A DNA stretch of 64,000 nt from Methylomicrobium sp. wino1 (lineage in GTDB: Bacteria; Pseudomonadota; Gammaproteobacteria; Methylococcales; Methylomonadaceae): positions 1,860,001 through 1,924,000 of the forward strand of contig NZ_CP024202.1 in NCBI RefSeq assembly GCF_003932755.1, read 5' to 3'. Below are positions 55,260 through 64,000 of the stretch, piece after piece. A program made the position numbers and the translations under genes. Within the stretch, counting starts at the first letter, position 1. Each line of letters begins with the position of its first letter. The notes beneath the pieces are model-generated. The model ran no database searches. It saw only the letters and a list, made by a program, of their open reading frames with translations, and was not told the origin of the DNA.

Positions 55260-57740
55260 ATGAAACAAAATCATTACCCATTGACCACCGACGACATTAA
55301 ACGAAACTTCTTTCGCAATTTAGCCAATGTGCAAGGCAAATTTCCTGCATTGGCCAGCACCTTTGACTATTACATGGCCTTGTCCTATACCGTGCGGGAT
55401 ATGTTGATGGCTCGCTGGGTCGGTACCGCGACCGAATATGTCGAAAAAAAATCGCGCACCGTGGCTTATTTGTCGGCCGAGTTTTTGATGGGTCCGCATC
55501 TGGCATCGAATTTATTGAATCTGGGCATGGCCGAACTGGTCACTCAGGCCATGGCGGAACTGGGGCTGAAATTGGACGATTTGCTAAGGGAAGAGCCGGA
55601 GCCGGGTTTGGGGAACGGGGGTTTGGGACGTTTGGCGGCCTGTTTTCTCGATTCGATGGCGACGATGAACATTCCTTCGGTCGGTTATGGAATCCGTTAT
55701 GAATTCGGAATTTTTGAGCAGGTCATTTTCGACGGTTGGCAGGTGGAAAAGACCGATAAATGGTTGTTTCGCGGCAATCCCTGGGAGATCGTTCGGCCGG
55801 AGTGGGCCGTCGAAATCAAGTTGGGCGGGCATACCGAACGCTATGTTGCCGAAAACGGAGAAGCGCGCGTCAATTGGATTCCCGGTTGGTCGGTCAAGGG
55901 TGTGCCTTACGACACACCGATTTTGGGGTACCGCAACAATACCGCGAATACCTTGCGTTTGTGGCAAGCTGTTGCGCCGGAGTCGTTCAATTTCGGGCGT
56001 TTCAATCAAGGCGATTATTACGGCGCGGTTGAAGAAAAAGTCTCTTCGGAAAACCTAACCAAGATTTTGTATCCGAACGATGGACCATTGCAGGGCAAGC
56101 AGTTGCGTTTGGAGCAGCAATATTTCTTCGTTTCGTGCTCATTGCAAGACATGCTGCGCATCATGAAGACCCAGCGCATCCGCTTGGAGCAATTTCATGA
56201 AAAGTTTGCCGTGCAGTTGAATGATACTCATCCCGCCATTGCGATAGCCGAGCTGATGCGGCTGTTGGTCGATGAACATGATATGCCTTGGGAAACGGCG
56301 TGGAACGTGACGAGACGGACTTTCGCCTATACCAATCACACGCTGTTGCCGGAGGCGTTGGAATGCTGGCCGGTGGAATTGATGGAAAGCTTGCTGCCGA
56401 GATTGATGGAGATCATCTATGAGATCAATAGCCGCTTTCTCGAACAAGTTAGGGCGCAATGTCTCGGCGATACCGCTAAAGTCATCCGCATGTCGATGAT
56501 CGACGAAAACGGGGCAAGAATGGTGCGCATGGCGCACCTGGCTTGTGCCGGCAGTCATGCGGTCAATGGTGTCGCGGCGCTGCATACCGAACTGCTCAAG
56601 CGCGATGTGCTGAAGGATTTTTATAGTCTTTGGCCTGAGAAATTCAGCAATAAAACCAACGGTGTGACGCCAAGGCGTTGGTTGGCATTATGCAATCCGA
56701 GGCTCAGCAAGGTCATTAGCGAAGCGATCGGAGATGCTTGGGTGAGAAAGTTGGGGAAACTGCAAGATCTTCAGCGCTTTTCGGACGATGCGGTATTTTT
56801 AAATCGTTGGGACGATGCTAAAAGGCTCAACAAGCATGATTTCGCGCTGAATCTCTATAAACGTACCGGCGTCAGCGTCGATCCGGAATCGATTTTCGAT
56901 GTGCAGGCCAAGCGCATTCATGAATACAAAAGGCAGCATTTGAATATTCTTTATGTAATTGCACTCTACCGGAAGCTGAAAACCGATCCGCATTTCGATA
57001 TTCATCCGCGCACCTTCATATTCGCCGGCAAGGCCGCGCCCGGTTACCATTTGGCTAAGCTTATTATTAAGCTGATCAATGAGGTGGGCCGGGTCGTCAA
57101 TCACGACCCGGCGACGAAAGACCGTCTCAAGGTTGTGTTTTTGCCGAATTTTAATGTCACGAACGGTCAGCAGATTTATGCCGCAACCGAGGTGTCGGAG
57201 CAAATTTCCACGGCCGGAAAAGAAGCTTCCGGAACCGGCAACATGAAGTTTGCGATGAATGGGGCATTAACTATCGGAACGTTGGATGGAGCGAATATCG
57301 AAATTCGCGAGGAAGTCGGCGAAGAGAATTTCTTTTTATTCGGCATGACCGCGGAAGAGGTGCGCTTAACTTATGAGCGAGGTTATGCTCCGAATGACGC
57401 GTATCAGCAAGATGCGATTTTGAAAGATGCCATCGATCTGATTCGAAACGGTTTTTTTTCGCACGGCGATACCGGTTTGTTCCGTGATTTGACCGATAAT
57501 CTGATCTACAGCGATCCTTATTTGGTGTTGGCCGACTTCAATGCGTATCGGGAGTGCCAGGATTCCATCGATACGGTTTACCGCGACAGAACGCGTTGGA
57601 ATAAGATGTCGGTGCTGAATACGGCGAGGTCCGGTAAGTTTTCATCGGATCGAACGATTGCCGAGTATTGCCGCGAGATTTGGAAGGTGGAATCGGTACC
57701 GATCGATGTTCCGGAAGTGGACCCATTTAGGCTTGTTTGA
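55260..57740 (+). CDS. glgP: Glycogen/maltodextrin phosphorylase
   Basis: Phosphorolysis of alpha-1,4-glucan to glucose 1-phosphate. 826 residues, GT35. YLSAEFLMGPHL (about 70-81), GNGGLGRLAACFLDS (about 118-132), QLNDTHPAIAIAELMR (about 318-333), NGVTPRRWL (about 465-473), RIHEYKRQHLN (about 559-569), and the PLP-lysine region EASGTGNMKFAMNGALTIGT (about 654-673) with Lys at about 662. No allosteric N-terminal extension as in animal enzymes. Monocistronic; divergent from maeA. Confidence 0.97.
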   Translation: MKQNHYPLTTDDIKRNFFRNLANVQGKFPALASTFDYYMALSYTVRDMLMARWVGTATEYVEKKSRTVAYLSAEFLMGPHLASNLLNLGMAELVTQAMAELGLKLDDLLREEPEPGLGNGGLGRLAACFLDSMATMNIPSVGYGIRYEFGIFEQVIFDGWQVEKTDKWLFRGNPWEIVRPEWAVEIKLGGHTERYVAENGEARVNWIPGWSVKGVPYDTPILGYRNNTANTLRLWQAVAPESFNFGRFNQGDYYGAVEEKVSSENLTKILYPNDGPLQGKQLRLEQQYFFVSCSLQDMLRIMKTQRIRLEQFHEKFAVQLNDTHPAIAIAELMRLLVDEHDMPWETAWNVTRRTFAYTNHTLLPEALECWPVELMESLLPRLMEIIYEINSRFLEQVRAQCLGDTAKVIRMSMIDENGARMVRMAHLACAGSHAVNGVAALHTELLKRDVLKDFYSLWPEKFSNKTNGVTPRRWLALCNPRLSKVISEAIGDAWVRKLGKLQDLQRFSDDAVFLNRWDDAKRLNKHDFALNLYKRTGVSVDPESIFDVQAKRIHEYKRQHLNILYVIALYRKLKTDPHFDIHPRTFIFAGKAAPGYHLAKLIIKLINEVGRVVNHDPATKDRLKVVFLPNFNVTNGQQIYAATEVSEQISTAGKEASGTGNMKFAMNGALTIGTLDGANIEIREEVGEENFFLFGMTAEEVRLTYERGYAPNDAYQQDAILKDAIDLIRNGFFSHGDTGLFRDLTDNLIYSDPYLVLADFNAYRECQDSIDTVYRDRTRWNKMSVLNTARSGKFSSDRTIAEYCREIWKVESVPIDVPEVDPFRLV

Positions 57741-57781
57741 GCTGTAAGCTGCGCATACTGTCTTTCGAAAAAGGCTCGGGC

Positions 57782-57809
57782 AAAAAAAATGCGGCTAAAA
57801 AGCCGCATA
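57782..57809 (-). terminator. Terminator for rsmA (minus strand)
   Basis: Stem ATGCGGCT/AGCCGCAT with an AAAA loop (stem 57789-57796 and 57801-57808), followed on the minus strand by eight T. Lies about 120 bp after the rsmA stop and 40 bp after the convergent glgP stop. Confidence 0.8.
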
Positions 57810-57929
57810 AAGGATATTAGAAGGATATAAGCTCTTAAAAAATAGCAGTATTTGAAAGTTTGCATCTCAAGGGGTGTGCATTGTTTATGCAAGATATCCG
57901 ATTTTAAAAATGTGGCAAATTGTCGCAGT

Positions 57930-58718
57930 TTATTCGGTGTCTTTTTTTAGGTTGCGACTCAAGGCCGCGAAGTCTTCCAGCGACAAAGTTTCGGCGCGCG
58001 CGCTCGGGTCTATGCCGAGTTCTGCTATTTGTTGTTCGTCAAGCAGATTCCTTAATGAATTACGAATCGTTTTCCGGCGTTGAGAGAAGGCATGAACGAC
58101 AACCTGATTCAAGTCTTCGACCGAATTGACCGAAACCGGGGGCTTGTCATGAGGAATCAGACGGATAATCGATGAGGTTACTTGCGGCGCGGGGTCGAAA
58201 CTTTCCGGCGGGACGTCGAATAAATGTTCCGCTGCGCAATAATAGTGCGCCATCACGCTCAATCGCCCGTATTTTTTGCTGCCGGGCTCGGCACAAATCC
58301 GATCCACGACTTCTTTCTGCAGCATGAAATGCATATCGGCGATGCAGGATGTGCTTTCCAATAAATGAAACAACAATGGCGTGGAAATATTGTAGGGGAG
58401 GTTACCGATGACTCTAAGCGGTTTGCCGTCCGTCGCCAGCGCTTGGAAATTGAAACTCAATGCATCGGCGCTATGAATCGTTAAGCGTTCAGTGTCGCCG
58501 AATTTCTTTTTCAACAGACTCACTAGGTCGCGGTCTAGTTCAACGATGTCGAGCCGGATGGCATGGTTCAATAACGGCGCCGTCAATGCACCTTGCCCGG
58601 GGCCGATCTCAACCCAGTGTTCGCCCGGACGGACTTGTATATTGCCAAGAATCTCTTCGATGATTGAATAATCGGTTAAAAAATTCTGGCCGAAACGTTT
58701 GCGGGCTTTATGCGTCAT
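57930..58718 (-). CDS. rsmA: 16S rRNA (adenine(1518)-N6/adenine(1519)-N6)-dimethyltransferase
   Basis: Dimethylates two adjacent adenosines in helix 45 of 16S rRNA during 30S maturation. 262 residues from ATG 58718 ([14 protein letters not shown]), the family N-terminus. An upstream extension in the same frame only reads through pdxA and is rejected. SAM-binding [11 protein letters not shown] (about 40-50) and the active-site NLPYNIST (about 115-122) are intact. Overlaps the 3' end of pdxA by 11 bp, the common pdxA-rsmA order. Confidence 0.96.
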   Translation of the reverse strand: MTHKARKRFGQNFLTDYSIIEEILGNIQVRPGEHWVEIGPGQGALTAPLLNHAIRLDIVELDRDLVSLLKKKFGDTERLTIHSADALSFNFQALATDGKPLRVIGNLPYNISTPLLFHLLESTSCIADMHFMLQKEVVDRICAEPGSKKYGRLSVMAHYYCAAEHLFDVPPESFDPAPQVTSSIIRLIPHDKPPVSVNSVEDLNQVVVHAFSQRRKTIRNSLRNLLDEQQIAELGIDPSARAETLSLEDFAALSRNLKKDTE

Positions 58719-59724
58719 GGGTAGTGCGGTCTGGGGAAGATGAGGACATTGCCAGTGCCGTTGCCAAGGCATATTCGATGCTTCCCGTGTCGATTGCGCC
58801 AGTGCCGGCCAGATCGAGCGCGGTGCCGTGGTCGACCGAGGTGCGTACAATCGGTAAACCCAGTGTGATGTTTACGGCGTTGCCGAAGCCTTTATATTTC
58901 AACACCGGCAATCCCTGGTCGTGATACATCGCCAATACGGCATCGGCCATGTCGAGATATTTCGGCGTAAATAACGTATCGGCCGGCAACGGGCCAATTA
59001 GGTCGAGACCTTGTTCGCGTAGATTTTCCAATACCGGTTCGATAATCTCTTTTTCTTCCAATCCCAAATGGCCGTTTTCGCCGGCATGGGGGTTCAAGCC
59101 GCAGACCAGTATCTTCGGGTTAGCCAGATTGAAGCGCGTCTGCAGATCTTGGGCCAGGATGCGTAGAACGCTTCTTAGCCGGTTATGCGTAATCGCCGCG
59201 GCGACATCGGCAAGCGGGAGATGGGTCGTGACTAGCGCGACTCGGAGTCCCGGTGTCGCCAACATCATGACCGGATGCCCGCCGGTAATGCCGGCAATAT
59301 ATTCGGTGTGACCGCTGAAAACAATGCCCGCATCGTTGATGACGCCCTTATGCACAGGACCTGTGACCATCGCATCGAACGAGCCTTCGATGCAGCCTTT
59401 TGCCGCGCGCGTGATCGTTTTGAGGACATAGCGGCTATTTTCCATGTTAAGTTGCCCGCTTTGCGCGGGGGCGTTCATTTTAACCGGTAAGACGCTGATA
59501 GAACCTGCGCTTTGCTCGACGGATTCCGATGCCGGATCGAATGACTTGATCTCAAGTTTAAGACCCAGCGATTCCGCACGACTCATTAGTAAATCGGGGT
59601 CGGCGACCGCAACGAGTTCGCAAGGATGGGCTTGTTGCGCGAGCATGATGCAAAGATCCGGGCCGATACCGGCCGGTTCGCCGGGAGTGATGGCGATGCG
59701 CTTCAATCTATGGGTTGCGTCCAT
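58708..59724 (-). CDS. pdxA: 4-hydroxythreonine-4-phosphate dehydrogenase
   Basis: NAD-dependent step of pyridoxal phosphate synthesis from 4-phosphohydroxy-L-threonine. 338 residues: [13 protein letters not shown] (about 12-24), MVTGPVHKG (about 118-126) and the FSGHTEYIA His (about 136-144). [13 protein letters not shown] (about 206-218) and [20 protein letters not shown] (about 269-288) supply further metal-binding residues. C-terminus overlaps rsmA. surA, often upstream, is not present; a non-coding element lies there instead. Confidence 0.96.
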   Translation of the reverse strand: MDATHRLKRIAITPGEPAGIGPDLCIMLAQQAHPCELVAVADPDLLMSRAESLGLKLEIKSFDPASESVEQSAGSISVLPVKMNAPAQSGQLNMENSRYVLKTITRAAKGCIEGSFDAMVTGPVHKGVINDAGIVFSGHTEYIAGITGGHPVMMLATPGLRVALVTTHLPLADVAAAITHNRLRSVLRILAQDLQTRFNLANPKILVCGLNPHAGENGHLGLEEKEIIEPVLENLREQGLDLIGPLPADTLFTPKYLDMADAVLAMYHDQGLPVLKYKGFGNAVNITLGLPIVRTSVDHGTALDLAGTGAIDTGSIEYALATALAMSSSSPDRTTHDA

Positions 59725-59784
59725 GGGGTATTTTGAGAAAAACGGTCATTCTACCGTAATCGTTTATATTTCGCGCGGCCATGT

Positions 59785-60017
59785 ACTGTTAGGCAGCAAT
59801 TCCCAATTTGGGAGTCAAAAAGGATGTGGAGTGTGCTTGGCGAGAATGTCGGCAGCAGGGCAGATTTTTGCTCCATGCAAAATCTGCATTCACGCCATCC
59901 TTTGGCGTTCGAGCTGCCGTCAAGCCCCATGGATGGGTTTACGGCGGTCCTCGGCGGGCATACCCCACACCCTAAGATCGTCGAAACCGCTCAAACTGGG
60001 AATTGCTGACTGTTAGG
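59785..60017. mobile_element. 215-bp MITE with 9-bp target duplication
   Basis: Element 59794-60008 has terminal inverted repeats CAGCAATTCCCAATTTG and (inverted) CAGCAATTCCCAGTTTG, flanked on both sides by ACTGTTAGG (59785-59793 and 60009-60017). The interior contains a hairpin GGGCAGATTTTTGCTCC…GCAAAATCTGC (about 59858-59891), also found inside 15649-15787. No transposase frame. A typical non-autonomous transposon footprint. Confidence 0.85.
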
Positions 60018-60115
60018 GCGTGGTCAAGAATAACTTCCCTGTGCGCCCCCTCCTCATGCCAATTCTTTCCCGAAGGGCGATGGAGCAATTTGCGGAAGTT
60101 AATTTTGACCTTGTC

Positions 60116-60478
60116 CTAAGATGTCTTGATCAACAAAGTCATTTCATTAAGTTTGATGCATTCAAACAACAAGTTGTCGACCGACTTTTCGCATTGATCC
60201 GTGTATTGGAGCCCGCATTCATCAGCGCTGAATTGATGTTTTAACATACCGTGAACGGTGAAGGGCTCACCCGATTCGGGGAGATGCATAGTGATTTTTA
60301 TTTTTTCGCTGATATCTGGTGCTAGTGGTTTTGTAAGTTTGATTCTTATCCCCCTTCGGCTGATATTAATAATGTCGGCGCTTACCGGAAATTCCGGATC
60401 GACCCCGTTATTTAAAATGACTCCTGCACTCAATCCTGCAGGTTTGATTCGGTGATGCATGCGTCTTTCGGTTGCCAT
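60116..60478 (-). CDS. PilZ-domain protein (putative c-di-GMP effector)
   Basis: 120 residues forming a single PilZ domain. The N-terminal RRMHHR (about 5-10) fits the RxxxR c-di-GMP motif, and NISRRGIRI (about 38-46) fits the (D/N)xSxxG motif, so binding is plausible. No membrane span or signal. Its 3' end runs into the spacer before pdxA. Could be a receiver for the FHA-GGDEF cyclase at 45364 and link to type IV pili, but that is inference only. Confidence 0.85.
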   Translation of the reverse strand: MATERRMHHRIKPAGLSAGVILNNGVDPEFPVSADIINISRRGIRIKLTKPLAPDISEKIKITMHLPESGEPFTVHGMLKHQFSADECGLQYTDQCEKSVDNLLFECIKLNEMTLLIKTS

Positions 60479-60703
60479 GTCGTGCTCTTTTTTGAGAAGA
60501 AGATTAAATTAATTGCTTGTATAGTTCAATTTGAAGAAAATACAAGACCAAAAAAACTTTTCATTTGATTATGGGTAGTTCGGCAACGAGGGTAATAGGC
60601 TTCGACTAGGTCTTGAAACGTTTAGCTAAATTTTATGCGAACCGCACTATTCCGACAAAAAGAATATTTTTCATTACAAGACATAAAATAAGGATCAGTC
60701 ATT

Positions 60704-60970
60704 ATGCAAAAAACCGATAAAACGCCTCTTTGGGTATTTTTGGCCTTTTCCAGTATAGAAACGCGTCGAGGAGCATTGATTTTACTATGGAGCTCGCTGT
60801 TGTTTACCGTTTACTGCATACCCTGGGTAACTCTCTTGGAAGGCAATGAATGGGTCGAAACTCTATTTTTGATCGATGATTGGAGTTGGGTGGCGATGAT
60901 GTTACCGATGTCTGTTTGGTATTGGTTATGTTTACGGTGGATTGATAAAAACAATGGTTGGGTTATATGA
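60704..60970 (+). CDS. Small membrane protein, unknown
   Basis: 88 residues with two predicted membrane spans (about 24-44 and 61-79) joined by an acidic loop (LLEGNEWVETLFLIDDW), and a basic start (MQKTDKTPLW). Preceded by AAGGATCAG. Unusually rich in Trp (nine). No recognised family; codon use like the neighbours supports a real gene. Stands alone between the PilZ gene and the next small gene. Confidence 0.7.
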   Translation: MQKTDKTPLWVFLAFSSIETRRGALILLWSSLLFTVYCIPWVTLLEGNEWVETLFLIDDWSWVAMMLPMSVWYWLCLRWIDKNNGWVI

Positions 60971-61129
60971 ATCCATATTAAATCCGATACGTTGCTTTAA
61001 ACGATCGGTTTTGTGTTCCGATAGCAACAAGCCACAATCGCAAAATTAACTCCGCTCCTGCTTTGTTGTTCATTTGCTGTCTGTTCGCGTAAAATCTTCC
61101 CATAACAATTCAATTGAGCGGGAAATACG

Positions 61130-61510
61130 ATGAAACAGGTTTTAATAATGGCGTTCTTTTTAATTTCCTTGTCCGCGCAAGCGGACGATGCCAAAAACGA
61201 ATGGCATAACACCACTCTATCCGACGCGACGATCAAGAAAATTCAAGAGTCGCAATATCATTATAAAAAATGTATCGCCAACGAATTGCAAGTTGCTTCG
61301 GCAAGGCCGCAAGATGTTAGAAAAGGTACCGAAGCCATCGTTAAGAAATGCGAGAATGTTCTGGCCGATATGAGAAATGTGTATCTCCAGGAAAAAGTAC
61401 CTGAAGTGATTGCCGACCGGCATTTAAAGCAAATGCGCATTCAAACCACGCGCGATGTGCTCAGAGAAATGATGTTCATCGAATCCGCGCGAAAAGCCGG
61501 ACAACAATAA
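61130..61510 (+). CDS. Small exported hypothetical protein upstream of DUF2760-Hsp70
   Basis: 126 residues with signal peptide (MKQVLIMAFFLISLSAQA, cleavage at AQA). The mature part is mostly helical and charged, with two cysteines (about 46 and 75) spaced as in small four-helix periplasmic proteins. GAGCGGGAAATACG gives a modest ribosome-binding site. Twenty bases upstream of the DUF2760 gene, so probably one transcript. No known family recognised. Confidence 0.75.
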   Translation: MKQVLIMAFFLISLSAQADDAKNEWHNTTLSDATIKKIQESQYHYKKCIANELQVASARPQDVRKGTEAIVKKCENVLADMRNVYLQEKVPEVIADRHLKQMRIQTTRDVLREMMFIESARKAGQQ

Positions 61511-61529
61511 TCAAATTAGTACGGATGTT

Positions 61530-62210
61530 ATGAATACGACCTATACGATAGATTTAACCCTAAAGCCGTCTACCTTCGATTTATGGCATGTTTGTTTGGC
61601 GGGAACGGTGGCTTTATTAGCGATTTTGCTGATCGTGTTGTTAATAGTCATGTTAATCGGAATATCCAGAGGCAGAAAAAAACTGCTCGAAGAAGCCTTG
61701 CGCGAGTCTGCCGCCTCGCTGGCCGAAACCGTCAAGATACCCGAGCCTGAAGTCAAAGTCGTCGAGAAGATCGTCGAAGTCGAAAAAATCGTTCAAGCGC
61801 CGGCGCCGGAACCGGTCGTACTAAAAGAAGCGACGCCGGATGCGGCTTTGCAATTGCTGAGTTTGCTACAAAAAGAAGCGCGCTTCATCGACTTCATCAA
61901 AGAAGATATTACCGCTTACAATGATGCCGATATCGGTGTGGCCGCAAGGGTTGTTCATGAAGGTTGCAATAAAGCGATCAACGAACACTTTAAACTCGTG
62001 GTCGTCCATGAAGGTCAGGAAGGGGCTAAAGTGACTGTGCCGAAAGGTTTCGATGCCGCATCGATTAGACTAACCGGCAACATCGTCGGCGAAGCGCCGT
62101 TTACCGGAACATTGATTCATAGTGGTTGGCAAGTGACCGATATTCGCCTCCCTAAATTGACTGCGGGGCATAATGCCAAGATTATCGCTCCGGCTGAGGT
62201 AGAGTTATGA
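61530..62210 (+). CDS. DUF2760 protein
   Basis: 226 residues. One N-terminal membrane span (about 23-47) followed by a charged repeat-like linker with VKVVEKIVEVEKIVQAP. The DUF2760 domain (about 105-225) shows ALQLLSLLQKEARFIDFIKE, NDADIGVAARVVHEGC and PFTGTLIHSGWQVTDIRLP. The family is of unknown function and is regularly found next to atypical Hsp70 genes; the stop overlaps the Hsp70 start by 4 bp (ATGA), so translation is coupled. Likely a membrane-anchored partner of the Hsp70. Confidence 0.87.
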   Translation: MNTTYTIDLTLKPSTFDLWHVCLAGTVALLAILLIVLLIVMLIGISRGRKKLLEEALRESAASLAETVKIPEPEVKVVEKIVEVEKIVQAPAPEPVVLKEATPDAALQLLSLLQKEARFIDFIKEDITAYNDADIGVAARVVHEGCNKAINEHFKLVVVHEGQEGAKVTVPKGFDAASIRLTGNIVGEAPFTGTLIHSGWQVTDIRLPKLTAGHNAKIIAPAEVEL

Positions 62211-64000
62211 AAGGTTTGTTCGGACATTTACGCTCGGAAAATCCCGGAGAAGGTGCGCTTAACGCGGACGTGACTAAAAGTGAATCGAACGAAGATAATC
62301 CACTGGAGGACAGCAATGTCGAGCAAGTCCCGGTCGAACATTCCGGGCCTCGTTTTTCGGTTGGAATCGACTTGGGCACGACGCATTGCGTGTTGTCCTA
62401 TGTCGATTTGAGTCAAAGCGATGAGGACGGTCATGTTCAGGAAGTCATGGCGATACCGCAATTGACTTCGCCGGGTGCGGTCGAGGAATTGATGCAGTTG
62501 CCGTCATTTTTATATCAGGCGCATCACTCCGAATTAGCGGAAGGTTCGACGGCTTTGCCTTGGTCAGCGAAGCCTGAATTTTTAGTCGGTGAGATCGCTC
62601 GCGGCTTAGGAAGTAAAGCCCCGATTCGACTGGTTTCCAGTGCGAAAAGTTGGCTGTGTCATGCAGGCGTCGATTGTAAGGCACCAATTTTGCCGGCTGA
62701 GGCGCCCGAAGAAGTCGAGCGGGTTTCGCCGTTTCAAGCGACCGTCGCCTATTTACAGCACATACGCGATGCCTGGACGCAACTGCATCCCGATGCGCCG
62801 TTGGCAAGTCAGGATCTTACGATTACGGTGCCGGCGTCGTTCGATCCTGCGGCACGCGAATTGACTGTCGAAGCGGCGCGTTTCGTCGGTTTGGAACAAG
62901 CGCTCTTGCTTGAAGAACCGCAGTCGGCATTGTATAGCTGGATAGAAAGAAGTAACGGAGAATGGCGAAAGCAAACCGAAGTCGGTGATATTCTGTTAGT
63001 CATCGATATCGGCGGCGGTACGACCGACTTGTCGTTGATTGCGGTTACCGAGCGGGACGGTAATTTGGAGCTCACGCGCGTTGCGGTCGGCGATCATATC
63101 TTACTCGGCGGCGATAATATGGATCTGGCCTTGGCTTATACGGTCAAAGCCAAGCTCGAAAAGGATAGTAAGCGCCTGGAATCCTGGCAAATTCAAGCCT
63201 TGACCCATGGCTGCCGCGAAGCGAAAGAAAAGATTTTCAACGACCCCTCGTTGGATGTGATACCGCTGGTCGTTCCGAACCGGGGTTCGTCGTTGATTGG
63301 CGGTTCGTTGCGTACCGAATTGACGCGCGATGAAATCAATAAGGTGTTGGTAGAAGGTTTCTTTCCGCGAGTATCGGCGGCCGACCGACCGATTAGCCGT
63401 CCTCGCGGAGGTTTGCGTACGGCGGGCTTACCTTATGCGCAGGATGCCGGTATCACACGGCATTTGGCGGCGTTTTTGGCCAAACAACTTAACGCAACCG
63501 ACGACTTAAAAGATATCAATCTGCCAGAGCATGCATCGTTTTTGCATCCGACTGCTGTGTTGTTCAATGGCGGCGTATTGAAAGCCGCGCCGCTGGCCGA
63601 GCGCTTAATGGTAGTCCTAAATAGATGGTTGGTTGGCGAGCAAGCGCCCGAAGCGCGCTTACTCGAGGGCGCCGACCTCGATCTGGCGGTCGCGCGCGGT
63701 GCGGCCTATTACGGTTTTGTGCGCAAAGGTAAAGGCGTCCGGATTAAAGGCGGCACGGCGGCTTCTTATTATGTCGGTATCGAAAGCGCAATGCCTGCGG
63801 TGCCCGGTATGCCGCCCGAAATCGAAGCGCTGTGCATCGCTCCGTTCGGCATGGAAGAAGGCACTGAAGCCGCACTGCCCGATGACGAATTCGGATTGGT
63901 CATCGGCGAACCGGTACGTTTCCGCTTTTTCAGCTCGAATACCCGTCGCGAGGACCAGGTCGGTACCCGGTTGGAATATTGGACCGATGAAGAGCTCGAA
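62207..64000 (+). CDS. Atypical Hsp70-family protein (runs off the window end)
   Basis: Frame open from ATG 62207 to the last base, 598 codons seen. A 45-residue acidic N-terminal extension precedes the actin-like ATPase fold: phosphate-1 loop VGIDLGTTHCVLSYV (about 47-61), DLTITVPASFDPAAR (about 203-217), ALLLEEPQSALYSW (about 232-245), and phosphate-2 loop VIDIGGGTTDLSLI (about 264-277). Later segments ILLGGDNMDLALAY, TREEINK-type DEINKVLVEGFFPRV and LFNGGVLKAAPLAERLM follow. Differs from DnaK by insertions and the extension, and belongs to the DUF2760-linked Hsp70 group. Cytoplasmic ATPase; clients unknown. Confidence 0.9.
   Translation, partial: MKGLFGHLRSENPGEGALNADVTKSESNEDNPLEDSNVEQVPVEHSGPRFSVGIDLGTTHCVLSYVDLSQSDEDGHVQEVMAIPQLTSPGAVEELMQLPSFLYQAHHSELAEGSTALPWSAKPEFLVGEIARGLGSKAPIRLVSSAKSWLCHAGVDCKAPILPAEAPEEVERVSPFQATVAYLQHIRDAWTQLHPDAPLASQDLTITVPASFDPAARELTVEAARFVGLEQALLLEEPQSALYSWIERSNGEWRKQTEVGDILLVIDIGGGTTDLSLIAVTERDGNLELTRVAVGDHILLGGDNMDLALAYTVKAKLEKDSKRLESWQIQALTHGCREAKEKIFNDPSLDVIPLVVPNRGSSLIGGSLRTELTRDEINKVLVEGFFPRVSAADRPISRPRGGLRTAGLPYAQDAGITRHLAAFLAKQLNATDDLKDINLPEHASFLHPTAVLFNGGVLKAAPLAERLMVVLNRWLVGEQAPEARLLEGADLDLAVARGAAYYGFVRKGKGVRIKGGTAASYYVGIESAMPAVPGMPPEIEALCIAPFGMEEGTEAALPDDEFGLVIGEPVRFRFFSSNTRREDQVGTRLEYWTDEELE

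Noticed and set aside
58718-58850. N-terminal extension of rsmA
   Set aside because: The extra 44 residues are just pdxA read in another frame; the family starts at [14 protein letters not shown].
59444-60016. 190-codon plus-strand frame over pdxA start and the MITE
   Set aside because: Antisense to pdxA and then reads through the 215-bp element; not a real gene.

Overview
The window looks like chromosomal DNA of a gammaproteobacterial (Methylococcales, Methylomicrobium/Methylotuvimicrobium-like) methanotroph. The main reason is an almost complete serine-cycle gene set: ftfL, glyA, glycerate 2-kinase, mtdA, malate dehydrogenase, hydroxypyruvate reductase, serine-glyoxylate aminotransferase, malyl-CoA lyase and malate-CoA ligase mtkAB. 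It sits among typical gammaproteobacterial genes such as pilP-pilQ-aroK-aroB-damX, hemE, pdxA-rsmA, and a fimT/pilV/pilW/pilX/pilY1/pilE minor-pilin operon. The genus is inferred from gene content only.

Layout. 1-6.4 kb: end of the pilMNOPQ operon, then aroK-aroB-damX. 6.8-11.9 kb: hemE, tpx, a translationally coupled pair of unknown genes, a phosphomannomutase and a Uma2-family gene. 12.5-21.0 kb: first serine-cycle block (ftfL, glyA, gck, mtdA on the minus strand; mdh on plus; hprA on minus), bracketed by two Uma2 genes and by a ~270-bp inverted repeat. 22.8-30.4 kb: minus-strand minor-pilin/PilY1 operon, which splits the serine-cycle genes. 30.6-35.6 kb: second serine-cycle block (sga divergent from mcl-mtkA-mtkB). 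35.9-42.0 kb: HAD phosphatase, retropepsin-like protease, PQQ-type sugar dehydrogenase and a pair of membrane-linked GTPases of unknown role. 42.3-51.6 kb, minus strand: antiporter with a cyclic-nucleotide-binding domain, FHA-GGDEF cyclase, dihydroorotate-dehydrogenase-like protein, pyruvate:ferredoxin oxidoreductase, Nudix hydrolase. 51.9-64 kb: cytochrome c4, malic enzyme, glycogen phosphorylase, rsmA-pdxA, a PilZ protein and a DUF2760-Hsp70 operon cut by the window end.

Metabolically the pieces fit C1 assimilation. FtfL and MtdA handle tetrahydrofolate-bound C1 units, and GlyA makes serine. Sga and HprA carry carbon to glycerate and Gck to 2-phosphoglycerate. Mdh, MtkAB and Mcl close the ring by splitting malyl-CoA. 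PEP carboxylase, enolase and methenyl-H4F cyclohydrolase are not in the window. Malic enzyme, PFOR and glycogen phosphorylase connect to pyruvate and storage carbon.

The intergenic DNA is unusually rich in small non-coding repeats. I see at least eight families, several nested inside one another, with readable insertion footprints: a 215-bp element with a 9-bp direct repeat, and a 66-bp hairpin inserted with a TTCA duplication for which an empty site is also present. There is also a cloverleaf-shaped palindrome and variable heptamer tracts. These, an intrinsic terminator in the mtkA leader and a compositionally mosaic pilQ are the most interesting non-routine signals. I found no rRNA, tRNA, CRISPR array, transposase or prophage.
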